Shown here piece by piece: positions 34,438 through 42,982 of a stretch of 57,626 nucleotides of DNA (position 1 is its first letter; every line of letters starts with the position of its first letter). Source of the DNA: Planctomycetota bacterium (lineage in GTDB: Bacteria; Planctomycetota; J058; JAJDCQ01); the NCBI GenBank assembly GCA_029260755.1, contig JAJDCQ010000011.1, positions 1 through 57,626 of the forward strand, in the 5' to 3' direction. A program made the translations under genes and the position numbers. The notes under the pieces were generated by a model. The model made no database searches. It was not told the origin of the DNA and saw only the letters and a program-made list of their open reading frames with translations.

Positions 34438-35181
34438 CTAGGCTCCGATGCGGGCGGCTCGAGCTCGATCGTCGCTCTGACCCGGCCGGGCCACCTCGGG
34501 CTCGGACGCCGGCCCCGCGGTGGCGAGGGCGAGGCGGGGTCCGCCCGCGAGGCCGAGGTCGGTCGCCAGCTCGTGGAGCCGTTCGCGGAGCTTTCGGCGC
34601 GCCCGGGCGAGGTGGCTCATCACCGTCCCGACCGGGATGCCGAGCTCCTCGGCGATCTCGCGGTAGCTTCGCTCGTGCGCGCCGCGGAGCAGGAACGCGC
34701 GGCGCTGGGTCGGGGTGAGCTCATCGAGCGCCGCGACGACCTCGTCGGAGGTCTCCTCGAGGAAGCGCTCGACGGCGACCTCGCCCTCGGTCCCGCGACC
34801 GGCGGCTCGCTCGTCGACCGGCGTCTCCTCGGTCACCTGATTCGTGGCGAGCGCCTCGAGGTCGGTCGCCTCGACCGGCGTCTCGGCCTCGAGCCGACGG
34901 CCGTGCTTGCGGTTCGCCGCCCAGACCGTCCGGGTGAGGATCCGCATCATCCAGCCGCCGAAGTTGGTCCCGCGCTCGAACCGGTGGAAGCTCCGGAGCC
35001 CCTCGAAGATCGCCTCCTGGAGGACGTCCTCGGCCGCGTTCTGATCCCAGACGTGACGCCGGGCCTGGCGGTAGAGGGTGTCCCGATTCGCCTCGAGGAG
35101 CTGCAGGAACGCCTCGGCGTCGGCGGGCGCGATCGGCGGACGCGGCGCACGCTTGGGCTGGGTCTTCGTCGTCGTGGTCAT
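34438..35181 (-). CDS. ECF-type RNA polymerase sigma factor (second)
   Basis: This is a 247-residue sigma-70-family protein. Sigma-2 spans about 25-95 (LLEANRDTLYRQARRHVWD, AAEDVLQEAIFEGLRSFHRF, NFGGWMMRILTR). A spacer of about 50 acidic residues follows, then sigma-4 at about 150-205 (LDELTPTQRRAFLLRGA, SYREIAEELGIPVGTVMSHL as helix-turn-helix). A 40-residue Ala/Gly-rich tail follows. It would redirect RNA polymerase to a specific regulon. No anti-sigma gene or kinase adjoins it, unlike the factor at 25767-26534. The ATG at 35181 follows CCGGAGGACGAG, an excellent ribosome site. Confidence 0.93.
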   Translation of the reverse strand: MTTTTKTQPKRAPRPPIAPADAEAFLQLLEANRDTLYRQARRHVWDQNAAEDVLQEAIFEGLRSFHRFERGTNFGGWMMRILTRTVWAANRKHGRRLEAETPVEATDLEALATNQVTEETPVDERAAGRGTEGEVAVERFLEETSDEVVAALDELTPTQRRAFLLRGAHERSYREIAEELGIPVGTVMSHLARARRKLRERLHELATDLGLAGGPRLALATAGPASEPEVARPGQSDDRARAARIGA

Positions 35182-35796
35182 CTCGTCCTCCGGCTCTTGG
35201 AGTGCTGTTTCGGATCGATCGGTCCGAATGCACGCCGCGTGCCGGAAGACGGTCGAGGGAGGTAAGTCGTTACCTAGGATGGATTCAGAGCGAGAGTCGA
35301 CGCTCGGACCGGGGGCACGAAAAATCGTGATTCACCGGCTCTTCGTGGCCGGCCGGAGGTGATCACGAAATGTCGGTGCGGAGGCGACGAGCTAGCCCGC
35401 ATAGGGCATATCAACTTCGCTCAGGTCGATGAAGAGATGAAACCACGGAGGCACGGAGGCACGGAGCAGCTTCGGATGATGCCCCGTCGCGGACCGATCC
35501 CGGCGCTCCTTCTCTTGGCTCCCGTCGCCTCGCGTGACCGAGACCGAGAGGGAGCCATCCCTGCCTGGAGCCGGTCGGCTCGTGCGAGCCGGGATTCGGC
35601 GCCCTCAGTCGCTTCTCCGTGTCTCCGTGCCTCCGTGGTGACATCTGCTCGCCGAAGGCGAGCCCATCGGACCTGAGCGGAGTTGATAGCCCATAGGCGG
35701 GGTAAAGGTCCCTCGACGGGGCGTCCGTCCTGCGGGCCGGGCTTGGGCGCGGGCGGGCCTTGACGGCGCCGTTCGGGACCGCGAGCATCGCCTTCC
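35182..35796. other. 615-base divergent intergenic region
   Basis: No gene is visible between the sigma factor and amrS. Bases 35182-35400 hold the sigma-factor leader and unremarkable sequence with relatively AT-rich patches. Bases 35402-35696 are a large palindromic element (separate entry). Bases 35697-35796 precede amrS, and I see no convincing promoter there. Confidence 0.6.
35402..35696. repeat. ACGGAG palindromic element, copy 2, with extended terminal inverted repeats
   Basis: The outer arms ATCAACTTCGCTCAGGT (35410-35426) and its near-reverse complement (35671-35688, ending GAGTTGAT) frame the element. Inside are the left arm of CACGGAG iterations (about 35441-35467), a core of about 145 bases and the right arm of CTCCGTG iterations (35613-35637). 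The hairpin CTCGCCGAAGGCGAG (35648-35662) follows. This is the most complete copy of the family and defines its likely ends. Confidence 0.82.
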
Positions 35797-36912
35797 ATGG
35801 AAGCGATGCTCTGGGAGCCCGACGACGCCGCCCGCGAGCCGGGGACGGTCGTGTGCAACGTCTGCCTGATCCGGTGCCGGGTGCGGCCGGGGAGGACGGC
35901 GTGGTGCCGGACGCGGGAGAACCGCGACGGCGTCCTCCACACCCTCATCCATGGGCTGACCTCGTCGGTCGTGATCGATCCGGTCGAGAAGAAGCCGCTC
36001 TATCACTTCCTGCCCGGCGCCAAGCTCCTCTCGGCGGGCACGCGCGGCTGTAACTTCGCCTGCCCGGGCTGCCAGAACGGGGCGATCGCCCACGACCGTC
36101 CGGTGCTCGCGCCGGGCGGCGGAGGCGGGAGCCCGGCCAGCTTCACCGAGCCGAACCTCGAGCCGCTCTCGCCGGCGCGACAGGTGGAGCTGGCCCTCGA
36201 GCACGGGGCCGACGGGCTCGCCTGGACCTACAACGAGCCGGTGATCTGGCTCGAGCACACCCTCGAGGCCGCCCGGCTCGCGAAGGACCACGGGCTGGCG
36301 ACCGTCTACGTCACCAACGGCTACGCGACGCCGGAGGCGCTCGACCTGATCGGGCCGGTGCTCGACGCGTATCGGTGCGACATCAAGGGATTCAGCCGTC
36401 GGGCCTACAAGGCCGTCACCGGCGGGATCGCGCGGTTCGAGCCGATCCTCGAGGGGACGGCCCGCGCCAGGCACGACCTCGGGATCCACGTCGAGTGCGT
36501 GACGAACCTCGTCCCGGGGGTGAACGACGACCCGGTCGAGATGCGCGGCCTCGCCCGGTGGATCGCGCGCGAGCTCGGTCCGCTCACCCCGTGGCATCTC
36601 ACCCGGTTCTTCCCCTACCTTGACCTCGCCCACCTCGACCCGACGCCGGTCGAGACCCTCGAGCGGACGCGCGCGATCGGGCTCGAGGAGGGCCTCCGCT
36701 ACGTCTACCTCGGCAACGTCCCCGGCCACGCCGCCCGCCAGACCGATTGCCACGACTGCGGCGAGCCGCTCATCCGGCGCGACCTCTACGCGGTCGATCC
36801 GGTCGGGATCGCACCCGGCGGGCTCTGCCGGAGCTGCGGCGGAGCGGTGCCGGGCGTCTTCCGCGCCGCGCCGACGAGCGGCGACGGAGAGCGGCTGCGC
36901 GTCCGTCCCTGA
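35797..36912 (+). CDS. amrS: AmmeMemoRadiSam-type radical SAM enzyme
   Basis: This 371-residue protein has the radical SAM cluster-binding motif Cys85-x3-Cys89-x2-Cys92 (GTRGCNFACPGCQN). The following segments are typical of the family (GLAWTYNEPVIWLEHTLEAA, TVYVTNGYATPEAL, DIKGFSRRAYKAVTGG, ECVTNLVPGVNDD). Extra Cys pairs at the N-terminus (CNVCLIRC) and C-terminus (CHDCGEP, CRSCGG) probably bind zinc. The family is the AmrS/PflA-like member of the AmmeMemoRadiSam trio, whose reaction is still poorly known. Neither the Memo-like nor the AMMECR1-like partner gene is in this window. The ATG at 35797 is the first good start; one at 35806 is an alternative. Confidence 0.92.
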   Translation: MEAMLWEPDDAAREPGTVVCNVCLIRCRVRPGRTAWCRTRENRDGVLHTLIHGLTSSVVIDPVEKKPLYHFLPGAKLLSAGTRGCNFACPGCQNGAIAHDRPVLAPGGGGGSPASFTEPNLEPLSPARQVELALEHGADGLAWTYNEPVIWLEHTLEAARLAKDHGLATVYVTNGYATPEALDLIGPVLDAYRCDIKGFSRRAYKAVTGGIARFEPILEGTARARHDLGIHVECVTNLVPGVNDDPVEMRGLARWIARELGPLTPWHLTRFFPYLDLAHLDPTPVETLERTRAIGLEEGLRYVYLGNVPGHAARQTDCHDCGEPLIRRDLYAVDPVGIAPGGLCRSCGGAVPGVFRAAPTSGDGERLRVRP

Positions 36913-37003
36913 GGCGTTCCCGGCGCCCGCGGCCCAAATTGCGTGGGGTGATGCGAGTGTGCTACCCTGAAGCTCGACAAGGGTTCACGCTCGTAGAATC
37001 GCC

Positions 37004-37885
37004 GTGGGGGACCACCCCCGCGCAGCCACGGGGGTCGGCACGTCGGTGGGCGCATCCTCGGACGTCCGGAAGAGTTACTGCCTCGTCTCGGCGGTGTTCA
37101 AGCTCGGCGTCAAGCGCTTGAGCGAGCGGGAGCTCTACACGATCGGTCGCCATCGGCGCTCCCGGATCCACCTCCCGTCGGACACCGTCAGCCGCCAGCA
37201 CGCCGCGATCGTCTGGATCGAGGAGGGAGGCGCCGACGGGGGCTGCTTCGTCGTCGAGGACAAGGGCTCCCGGAACGGGATCCGCGTGAACGGCGACAAG
37301 GTCACCCGGCACGTCCTGCAGGACGACGACCTCGTCACGATCAGCACGTTCCGGCTTCGGTTCCGCGTCATGACCGGCGATGTCGGCGTCCTCCTCGACG
37401 GGGAGGGGGAGGACTTCGAGGGCGGCGAGACCCGCGAGCTGACCGTCGACGCCGTCGCCCCCGACTCGACTCTGGCGGGGCGCTTCTCGGGGACCGAGCT
37501 GCTCGAGATCTGCCAGCTCATCGATCACAACCAGCGCTCGGGCCGCCTCGAGGTGGACGGCGGCGAGCTCGAGGGGGTCATCGAGTTCCGCGACGGCGCC
37601 CTCGTCGAGGCGAGCGCTGGCGAGACGACCGGTCTGGACGCGGCTCGAGCCCTGCTCGGGCAATCCGGTGGCCACTTCGAGTTCCGCACGACCCAGGGCG
37701 GCGGCGAAGGGCAGGGGACGTCCGTCGCCGGCCTCCTCCTCGAGCTGATGCGGCAGCGGGACGAGAACGCGAACGACAGCAGCGTCGGGGAGCCGCCGTT
37801 CGACCCCACCGGCGACACGCAGGGCGACAGCGGCGCCGGCGATCCGGCGTTCGACCCCGCCGGCGACACGCAGGGCGACTTCTGA
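37004..37885 (+). CDS. FHA and DUF4388 domain signalling protein (first of tandem pair)
   Basis: This is a 293-residue cytoplasmic protein. The FHA domain (about 35-125) has IGRHRRSRIHLPSDTVSRQHA and KGSRNGIRVNG, with the Arg, Ser-Arg-x-x-His and Asn residues that bind phosphothreonine. A DUF4388 domain (about 155-250) begins LAGRFSGTELLEICQLIDHN and continues EGVIEFRDGALVEASAGE. The C-terminal 40 residues include a duplicated acidic unit (FDPTGDTQGD / FDPAGDTQGDF). FHA domains read Thr phosphorylation, so the kinases in this window are plausible partners. The start is uncertain: GTG at 37004 or GTG at 37046. It lies 22 bases before its paralogue. Confidence 0.88.
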   Translation: MGDHPRAATGVGTSVGASSDVRKSYCLVSAVFKLGVKRLSERELYTIGRHRRSRIHLPSDTVSRQHAAIVWIEEGGADGGCFVVEDKGSRNGIRVNGDKVTRHVLQDDDLVTISTFRLRFRVMTGDVGVLLDGEGEDFEGGETRELTVDAVAPDSTLAGRFSGTELLEICQLIDHNQRSGRLEVDGGELEGVIEFRDGALVEASAGETTGLDAARALLGQSGGHFEFRTTQGGGEGQGTSVAGLLLELMRQRDENANDSSVGEPPFDPTGDTQGDSGAGDPAFDPAGDTQGDF

Positions 37886-37907
37886 CCGACGAGGAGCGCG
37901 AGCTCAC

Positions 37908-38717
37908 TTGGATCCCGCCGAAGGCGTGAAGAGCTACTGTCTCGTCTCCCCCGTGTTCCAGCACGGGGTGAAGCGGCTCGTACCGTTCGAGCGGTACGTC
38001 GTCGGGCGCGACCCTCGCGCCCGGATCCACCTCAACTCGAACACGGTCAGCCGCCGTCACGCGCTGCTGCTGTGGATCGATGCCGAGGAGGGCGGCTTCA
38101 TGCTCGAGGACCTCGGCAGCCGCAACGGTGTGCGCGTCGGCGGGCGCAAGATCAAGCGGCACTTCCTCAACGACGACGACCTGATCAAGGTCGGCACGTT
38201 CAAGTTCCGGTTCCGGGTGATGTCGGGCGACCTCGGCATGCTCTTCGGCGCGCAGGCCGCCGCCGCGGCGGACGCCGACGAGACGGTCGCGATGGCCGAG
38301 CACGACGAGGTGCCCGAGGGCAGCGAGAGCCGCCTCGCCGGCAAGTTCGCCCGGACCGAGCTGCTCGAGATCGTCCAGCTGATCGAGCTGAACAGCAAGA
38401 GCGGCGTCCTCCAGATCACCGGCTCCGAGCACTCCGGTCGGATCCACTTCCGCGACGGCCGGTTGATCCAGGCCGACGCCGGCGACCGACAGGACGTCGA
38501 GGCCGCGCGCCTCCTCCTCGAGCTCCGCGAGGGGGCGTTCGAGCTCATCGACGCGAGCAAGCCCGACCGCCCCCGCGACGAGCCGATCAGCCTTCAGGCG
38601 CTCCTCCTCGAGCTGACGAAGGCGCGCGACGAGAAGGACGAGAGCGGCGTCGGCAGCGGCAGCGGGATCGACGACGACGGCAGCGGCGTCCGGACCGACG
38701 AGACGGTCCAGGAGTAG
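37908..38717 (+). CDS. FHA and DUF4388 domain signalling protein (second of tandem pair)
   Basis: This is a 269-residue paralogue of the preceding protein with the same order. The FHA domain (about 15-105) has VGRDPRARIHLNSNTVSRRHA and LGSRNGVRVGG; the phosphothreonine-binding residues are intact. DUF4388 (about 140-235) begins LAGKFARTELLEIVQLIELN and continues SGRIHFRDGRLIQADAGD. The tail is Gly/Ser/Asp-rich. The TTG start at 37908 has GAGGAG upstream and gives MDPAEGVKSYCLVSPVF, which lines up with the first copy. The pair looks like a local duplication in which the tails and linkers diverged most. Confidence 0.9.
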   Translation: MDPAEGVKSYCLVSPVFQHGVKRLVPFERYVVGRDPRARIHLNSNTVSRRHALLLWIDAEEGGFMLEDLGSRNGVRVGGRKIKRHFLNDDDLIKVGTFKFRFRVMSGDLGMLFGAQAAAAADADETVAMAEHDEVPEGSESRLAGKFARTELLEIVQLIELNSKSGVLQITGSEHSGRIHFRDGRLIQADAGDRQDVEAARLLLELREGAFELIDASKPDRPRDEPISLQALLLELTKARDEKDESGVGSGSGIDDDGSGVRTDETVQE

Positions 38718-38748
38718 TCGTCGCCTCCTCGTCGGCGGAGCCGTGGGT

Positions 38749-38937
38749 TTCGCCTTCGGCGAAGAGGATGAAACCACGGAGACACGGAGGACACGGAGGA
38801 TTCACGGAGGAAGACGCGAGTAGCTCATCCGGGGCTGGCTTGGCCTTCCGCCCTTCCGCCCGTTTCTTCGACGGCGATCAGGCGCACCCAGAGCTTCTCC
38901 GTGTCTCCGTGGTGACATCCCGCTCGCCGAAGGCGAG
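38749..38937. repeat. ACGGAG palindromic element, copy 3
   Basis: The element begins with the hairpin TTCGCCTTCGGCGAA (38749-38763) and ends with CTCGCCGAAGGCGAG (38923-38937). The left arm of CACGGAG iterations is at about 38772-38811 and the right arm CTTCTCCGTGTCTCCGTGG at 38894-38912. The core of about 80 bases is unlike the other copies. It lies between convergent genes ending at 38717 and 38958, so a role as a bidirectional terminator is possible. Confidence 0.85.
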
Positions 38938-38957
38938 CCAGCGCGCCAGCTCTCCGC

Positions 38958-41900
38958 TCAGCGCCCGAGCCGCCCGACGTAGCTCTGCCACTCCCGCTGC
39001 GCCTTGCGCAGGTCCACCTTCCCGAACGACTCGGCGAACGCCTCCTCCTTCGTCGCCCCGCGGCGGAGCAGGTTCACGTAGCGGTCGAGGATCGGCCGGA
39101 GCCGCCCGCCGTCGCCGTTCATGAAGAAGTGGATCATCGCCCAGGCCTGGGCGTACTTGAGCGAGACGTAGCCGCTGTAGAACTCCTCGGGCGACTCGGT
39201 CATGATCCGCGCGAACGGGAGCGCCTGGCCCGCGGCGAGGCCGCGCCGGAGCTCGTCGAGCCGCCCCTCGAGGATGCCGCCGGTCGTCTTCACCCGGCCG
39301 TCCTCGACCGTCGTCGCGGCGAAGTACTCCGCGAGCCCCTCGTTGAGCCAGTAGGGGATCTCGGGGATGTGGGCGTGGATGAACTGGTGGAACCCCTCGT
39401 GGTAGAGGACGCGGAGGGTCTCGTCGCCGGCCGTGTCGTCCTTGTCCTCGTAGAGCAGGAGCTGCCGGTACTTGGGGTGGTAGTAGCCGAGGGTGCTCTC
39501 GACCCGGTCGTCCGTCGTCAGCTCGGCGTAGGTGTGGTAGCCCTCCGCCGTGTCGAAGATGAGCACCTGGCTCTTGCCGTGGTCGTCGTCCTCCGCGCGG
39601 CCGAAGAGCGAGACGTAGTAGGCGTGGACCGCCTCGAGCTTGTCGGCGTAGAAGCGGCAGCGGGTCGCGTCGATGTTGCTCCGCAGGACGTAGTGCGCCG
39701 TCTCGGACTCGAAGCTCCGGGTCCACGGTGGACCGCGGAGGACGTGCCGGGCGTGTCGACGCAGGCTCCGCGCCTCGAGGTCGCCCGGGTTGAGGGCGAC
39801 GGCGACGTTGTAGGCCTGCTGAGCGCCGCGGAGATCCTGGTTCTCGAAGAGCGCCCGGCCGAGGACGACGTACGCCCAGCCGGAGTCGGGGCGGATGCGG
39901 ACGGCGCGGCGCGCGGCCTCGAGCGCCTCCTTCGCCCGGCCGAGGTCGGCGAGGGCCAGGGCGAGGAGGGCGTGCGCCTCGTGGAACTCGGCGACGAGCG
40001 AGCAGGCGCGGGCGGCGTCGAAGGCGGCCAGGAGCGGCTCGCCGATCATGCGGGCGGCGAGGGCCCGGAGATAGCGGGCGGCGGCGAGGTCGGGGCTGCG
40101 CTGGACGGCGTCGTGGAACGCCTCGAGGGCGGGGACGAGGCCCTCGTCGCCGCGGGCGAGGAAGTCGCGCCCGGCCTTGAGGGCGAGGAGCGTCTCGGGG
40201 TCGCCGGCGGCGAGGCCGTGGCGGTCCTCCGAGGAGAGGGGCCCGAGCCACTCCGGCGTGTCGGTCGCGCCGAGCTCGCGTGAGGCGAGCTCGCCCTCCA
40301 TGAGGATGTCCTCGTCGAGCTCGCGGGCGACGATCGCGTCGACCTCGGCGAACGTCTTGCGGACCCAGTCGCGGCTCGCGCGGCCGCGGATCTCGAGCTT
40401 GTCGAAGCCGACCCGGCCGAAGCCGCCGCCGACGACGAGGCCGCCGAGGACGACCGTCACCCCCGAGAACGGGGGGACGACGCTCCGACCGATCTTGCGT
40501 CCGTCGAGCCAGAGACCGAGCCGCCCGCCGCTCGCCGTCAGGCGGATGCGATGGCCGCGCTTGCCGCCCGCCCCGCGGGCGAGCTCGCGGAGGCCGTCGG
40601 GGCCCGCCTCGGCGAGGACGACGGCGCCCTGGTCGGGGGAGTAGAAGGCTATGTAGCTGCTCCGGTCGCTCTTGCCGTCGACCGCGCCGAGGAGGACGCC
40701 GACGACCGCGGAGCTCTCCTCGGTCGCCCGGAGCTCGGCCTCGAGGACGAGGTTGTCCTCGAACTCGATGTCGCGCAGCCGTATCCGGTAGAGGGAGTCG
40801 CCCTCGAGGACGAGGGCGCCGTCGCCGACCCCGGCCTCCGCCTCGAGCGGGAGGAAGTCGTGGAGCTCCTCGACCGTGTCGAAGTCGTAGGAGAGCCGGA
40901 TGAGCGAGCCGCCGAGCCGCTCGAACCGGCCGCGGAAGGGCTGCGCGCGGCGGGCGAGTTCCTCGAGATCGGGCAGGCGCGCCTTGCGCCGGAGGGCGGG
41001 GTCGGCGGCGTAGGCCTCGTCGGCGGCCGCGGCCGCCTCGGCGAAGAGGCGCCGGCCCAGACAGAACCGGGCCAGCTCGATCAGGTCGCGCGCGTCCTTC
41101 TTGTCGAGGGCGACGCGCTTGACCCGGAGGGCCGTCTCGTTCGGCGCCTCGTGCCAGCGGTAGTCGCGCTCGACGCTGCCGCCCTCGTCGACCGTCCGGA
41201 GGGTGAACCCGTCCTCGTCGTAGCGGGTGACCCGCACCCGCTGCTCGGCCATGCCGGTCGCGAGCGAGACGGGGAACGGGCGGCGCGTCGACTTGCTGAT
41301 CGCGCGGGCGGCCTCGCGCTGGAACCGATCCTTCCGGAGGCGCGCGGCGCGGTCGATCCGCGCGAGCGCCTGCTCGTAGCGCTCCTTGGCGAGGGCGCGC
41401 CGGTCGTCGAACCGCTCGCGGCGGATCGCCGGCGCCTCCGGGGGGCTGCTCGCCGCGATCTCGAGGACGCGCGCGATCGGGTCGACGTTCTCCGCGAGGG
41501 CGTCGGCATCGGTCTCGCGGAGGGTCGGGCGTCGCGAGCCGTCCGTGCCGTCGCCGCCGTCGTCGTCATCGCCCGTTGCGTCGTCGTCGTCGGGCACCGG
41601 GGGCGGGTCGACCTCGACGGGGCCTTCGGCGCCGCCGCCCGGCCCGGCGGTCGCGGCGTCCCCTCCGCCCGCCCCGCTGTCGTCGTCGTCGTCGTGCGCG
41701 TCATCGTCGTCGTCGACCGGGTCGGGGGCGTCATCGGGGCCGTCGGGCTGCCCGCCCCCGTGGCCGCCGCTGCTCTGGACGACGTCGGGCGGGTCGAGCG
41801 GCGGCCGCTTGAGCTGACGGGTGACGATGAAGCCGAGACCGATCAGCGCCGGCAGGGTGATCAGGCCCAGGACCGACCACACCCACGAGGCGGCGTCGCG

Positions 41901-42347
41901 CTCGCGCGCGGCCGGAACCCGACGCGGCGTCGGCGCGGGGACTCGCGCCGTCTCGATCACGTCGTCGGGCACCGTGCCGCGCGCGCTCCCCTCGGGTCCG
42001 GTCGGGGCGGGGACGCGGGTGGTCTCGTCGTCCGCGCCGCGCGTGGGGCTCGCGGCGCCGCGACGTCGCGATGAGGCGGCGCGGGTCGGCGCGCGGCGCG
42101 ATGACGGAGGCCGGTCGCCGGCGCTCGAGGAGGGCGGGTTCCGCTCCCGGTCGATGATCTCGCCGGTCCGCGCGGAGGTCAGGATTCCGCGCTTGACGAT
42201 GATCTCGCGGAGCGAAGTCCGGGTTCCGCGGCGGAGCCCGATCCGGTACTCGTCGAGGCAGTCGTCCACCTGGTCCAGCGGCACCGTCCGGCTGCGGTAC
42301 AGGTAGTCGAGGAGGAGTCCATCGTCCTCGTCGAGCTTGTCCCGCAT
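38958..42347 (-). CDS. Membrane-anchored TPR protein with C-terminal HExxH peptidase domain (DUF1570-like)
   Basis: This is a 1129-residue protein. Residues 1-65 form a small helical domain (TSLREIIVKRGILTSARTG) resembling the N-terminal domain of type II secretion ATPases. A disordered Arg/Pro/Ser linker follows, then a membrane helix (about 155-180, SVLGLITLPALIGLGFIV), an acidic stalk and a helical region. Next are a LamG-like beta-sandwich (about 515-690; LIRLSYDFDTVEELHDF, GFGRVGFDKLEIRGR) and TPRs (about 740-870). The C-terminal metallopeptidase domain has LYHEGFHQFIHAHIP (HExxH zinc motif) and WLNEGLAEYFAA with the third ligand Glu. The large part should lie outside the cytoplasmic membrane. 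The substrate is unknown. The ATG at 42347 is chosen because the helical domain begins at once. Confidence 0.88.
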   Translation of the reverse strand: MRDKLDEDDGLLLDYLYRSRTVPLDQVDDCLDEYRIGLRRGTRTSLREIIVKRGILTSARTGEIIDRERNPPSSSAGDRPPSSRRAPTRAASSRRRGAASPTRGADDETTRVPAPTGPEGSARGTVPDDVIETARVPAPTPRRVPAARERDAASWVWSVLGLITLPALIGLGFIVTRQLKRPPLDPPDVVQSSGGHGGGQPDGPDDAPDPVDDDDDAHDDDDDSGAGGGDAATAGPGGGAEGPVEVDPPPVPDDDDATGDDDDGGDGTDGSRRPTLRETDADALAENVDPIARVLEIAASSPPEAPAIRRERFDDRRALAKERYEQALARIDRAARLRKDRFQREAARAISKSTRRPFPVSLATGMAEQRVRVTRYDEDGFTLRTVDEGGSVERDYRWHEAPNETALRVKRVALDKKDARDLIELARFCLGRRLFAEAAAAADEAYAADPALRRKARLPDLEELARRAQPFRGRFERLGGSLIRLSYDFDTVEELHDFLPLEAEAGVGDGALVLEGDSLYRIRLRDIEFEDNLVLEAELRATEESSAVVGVLLGAVDGKSDRSSYIAFYSPDQGAVVLAEAGPDGLRELARGAGGKRGHRIRLTASGGRLGLWLDGRKIGRSVVPPFSGVTVVLGGLVVGGGFGRVGFDKLEIRGRASRDWVRKTFAEVDAIVARELDEDILMEGELASRELGATDTPEWLGPLSSEDRHGLAAGDPETLLALKAGRDFLARGDEGLVPALEAFHDAVQRSPDLAAARYLRALAARMIGEPLLAAFDAARACSLVAEFHEAHALLALALADLGRAKEALEAARRAVRIRPDSGWAYVVLGRALFENQDLRGAQQAYNVAVALNPGDLEARSLRRHARHVLRGPPWTRSFESETAHYVLRSNIDATRCRFYADKLEAVHAYYVSLFGRAEDDDHGKSQVLIFDTAEGYHTYAELTTDDRVESTLGYYHPKYRQLLLYEDKDDTAGDETLRVLYHEGFHQFIHAHIPEIPYWLNEGLAEYFAATTVEDGRVKTTGGILEGRLDELRRGLAAGQALPFARIMTESPEEFYSGYVSLKYAQAWAMIHFFMNGDGGRLRPILDRYVNLLRRGATKEEAFAESFGKVDLRKAQREWQSYVGRLGR

Positions 42348-42375
42348 GGTCGTGCCTGTCCGCCGCGGCGCGCGG

Positions 42376-42810
42376 TCAGTCGCTCTTCGCGGACGCGGCG
42401 CCGGTGGAGCCCTCGCCGCTCGGAGCGTCGCCGCCGTCGGAGTCGTCGGCCGAGGGCTTCTCGGTCGGCGCCGTCCCGGTCGGCGCCGTCTCGGGCACAT
42501 CGACCGCCGTCGCGGCGCCGGCGGCGCCCTCGAGGGCGTCGAGGCGGGCGCGGAGCTCGGCGAGATCCGCGCGGGCGGGCAGGTCGAGGAGATCTCGGAC
42601 CGACCGGCCGACGGCGCTGCCGACGCCGCCCATCTGACGCTTGGCGTGCTCGCCGACGCGTCCGGCGGCCTCGGTCAGCGAGGAGAGGATCTGCGCCCCC
42701 TCCTTCTCGTTGAGGAACCCGTCGCTGATCAGCCCCTGGATCTCCTGCTCGATCCGGGAGCGGTCGAGGGCGACGCTGGCGATGGCGTTGGTGATGAACT
42801 CGCGAAGCAT
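42376..42810 (-). CDS. Phasin-like or coiled-coil hypothetical protein
   Basis: This is a 144-residue protein. Residues 1-95 are amphipathic helices (LREFITNAIASVALDRSRIEQEI, GRVGEHAKRQM, ELRARLDALEG) with a Gly/Ser turn (GGVGSAVGRSV). The rest is an Ala/Thr/Glu/Ser-rich disordered tail. The helical part resembles phasin-type proteins that coat polyhydroxyalkanoate granules, but no PHA synthesis gene is nearby, so this is only a family resemblance. It lies 28 bases upstream of the TPR/HExxH gene on the same strand and is probably co-transcribed with it. Confidence 0.75.
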   Translation of the reverse strand: MLREFITNAIASVALDRSRIEQEIQGLISDGFLNEKEGAQILSSLTEAAGRVGEHAKRQMGGVGSAVGRSVRDLLDLPARADLAELRARLDALEGAAGAATAVDVPETAPTGTAPTEKPSADDSDGGDAPSGEGSTGAASAKSD

Positions 42811-42982
42811 GGAGGCATCTTAGGCGCGTGGCCGGGGGGCGTTCAACGGGCCTGGCGTGGTCGACGTTGCCTCCCTCGCCGCGCGCCATTACGGTGGGTC
42901 CGATCGCCGACGGGGTGCGACGAGCGTCGTCGCCGCGCACCCGAACGGAATCCAAAGACGACGGAGCGGCCGGAGGCCAGCC

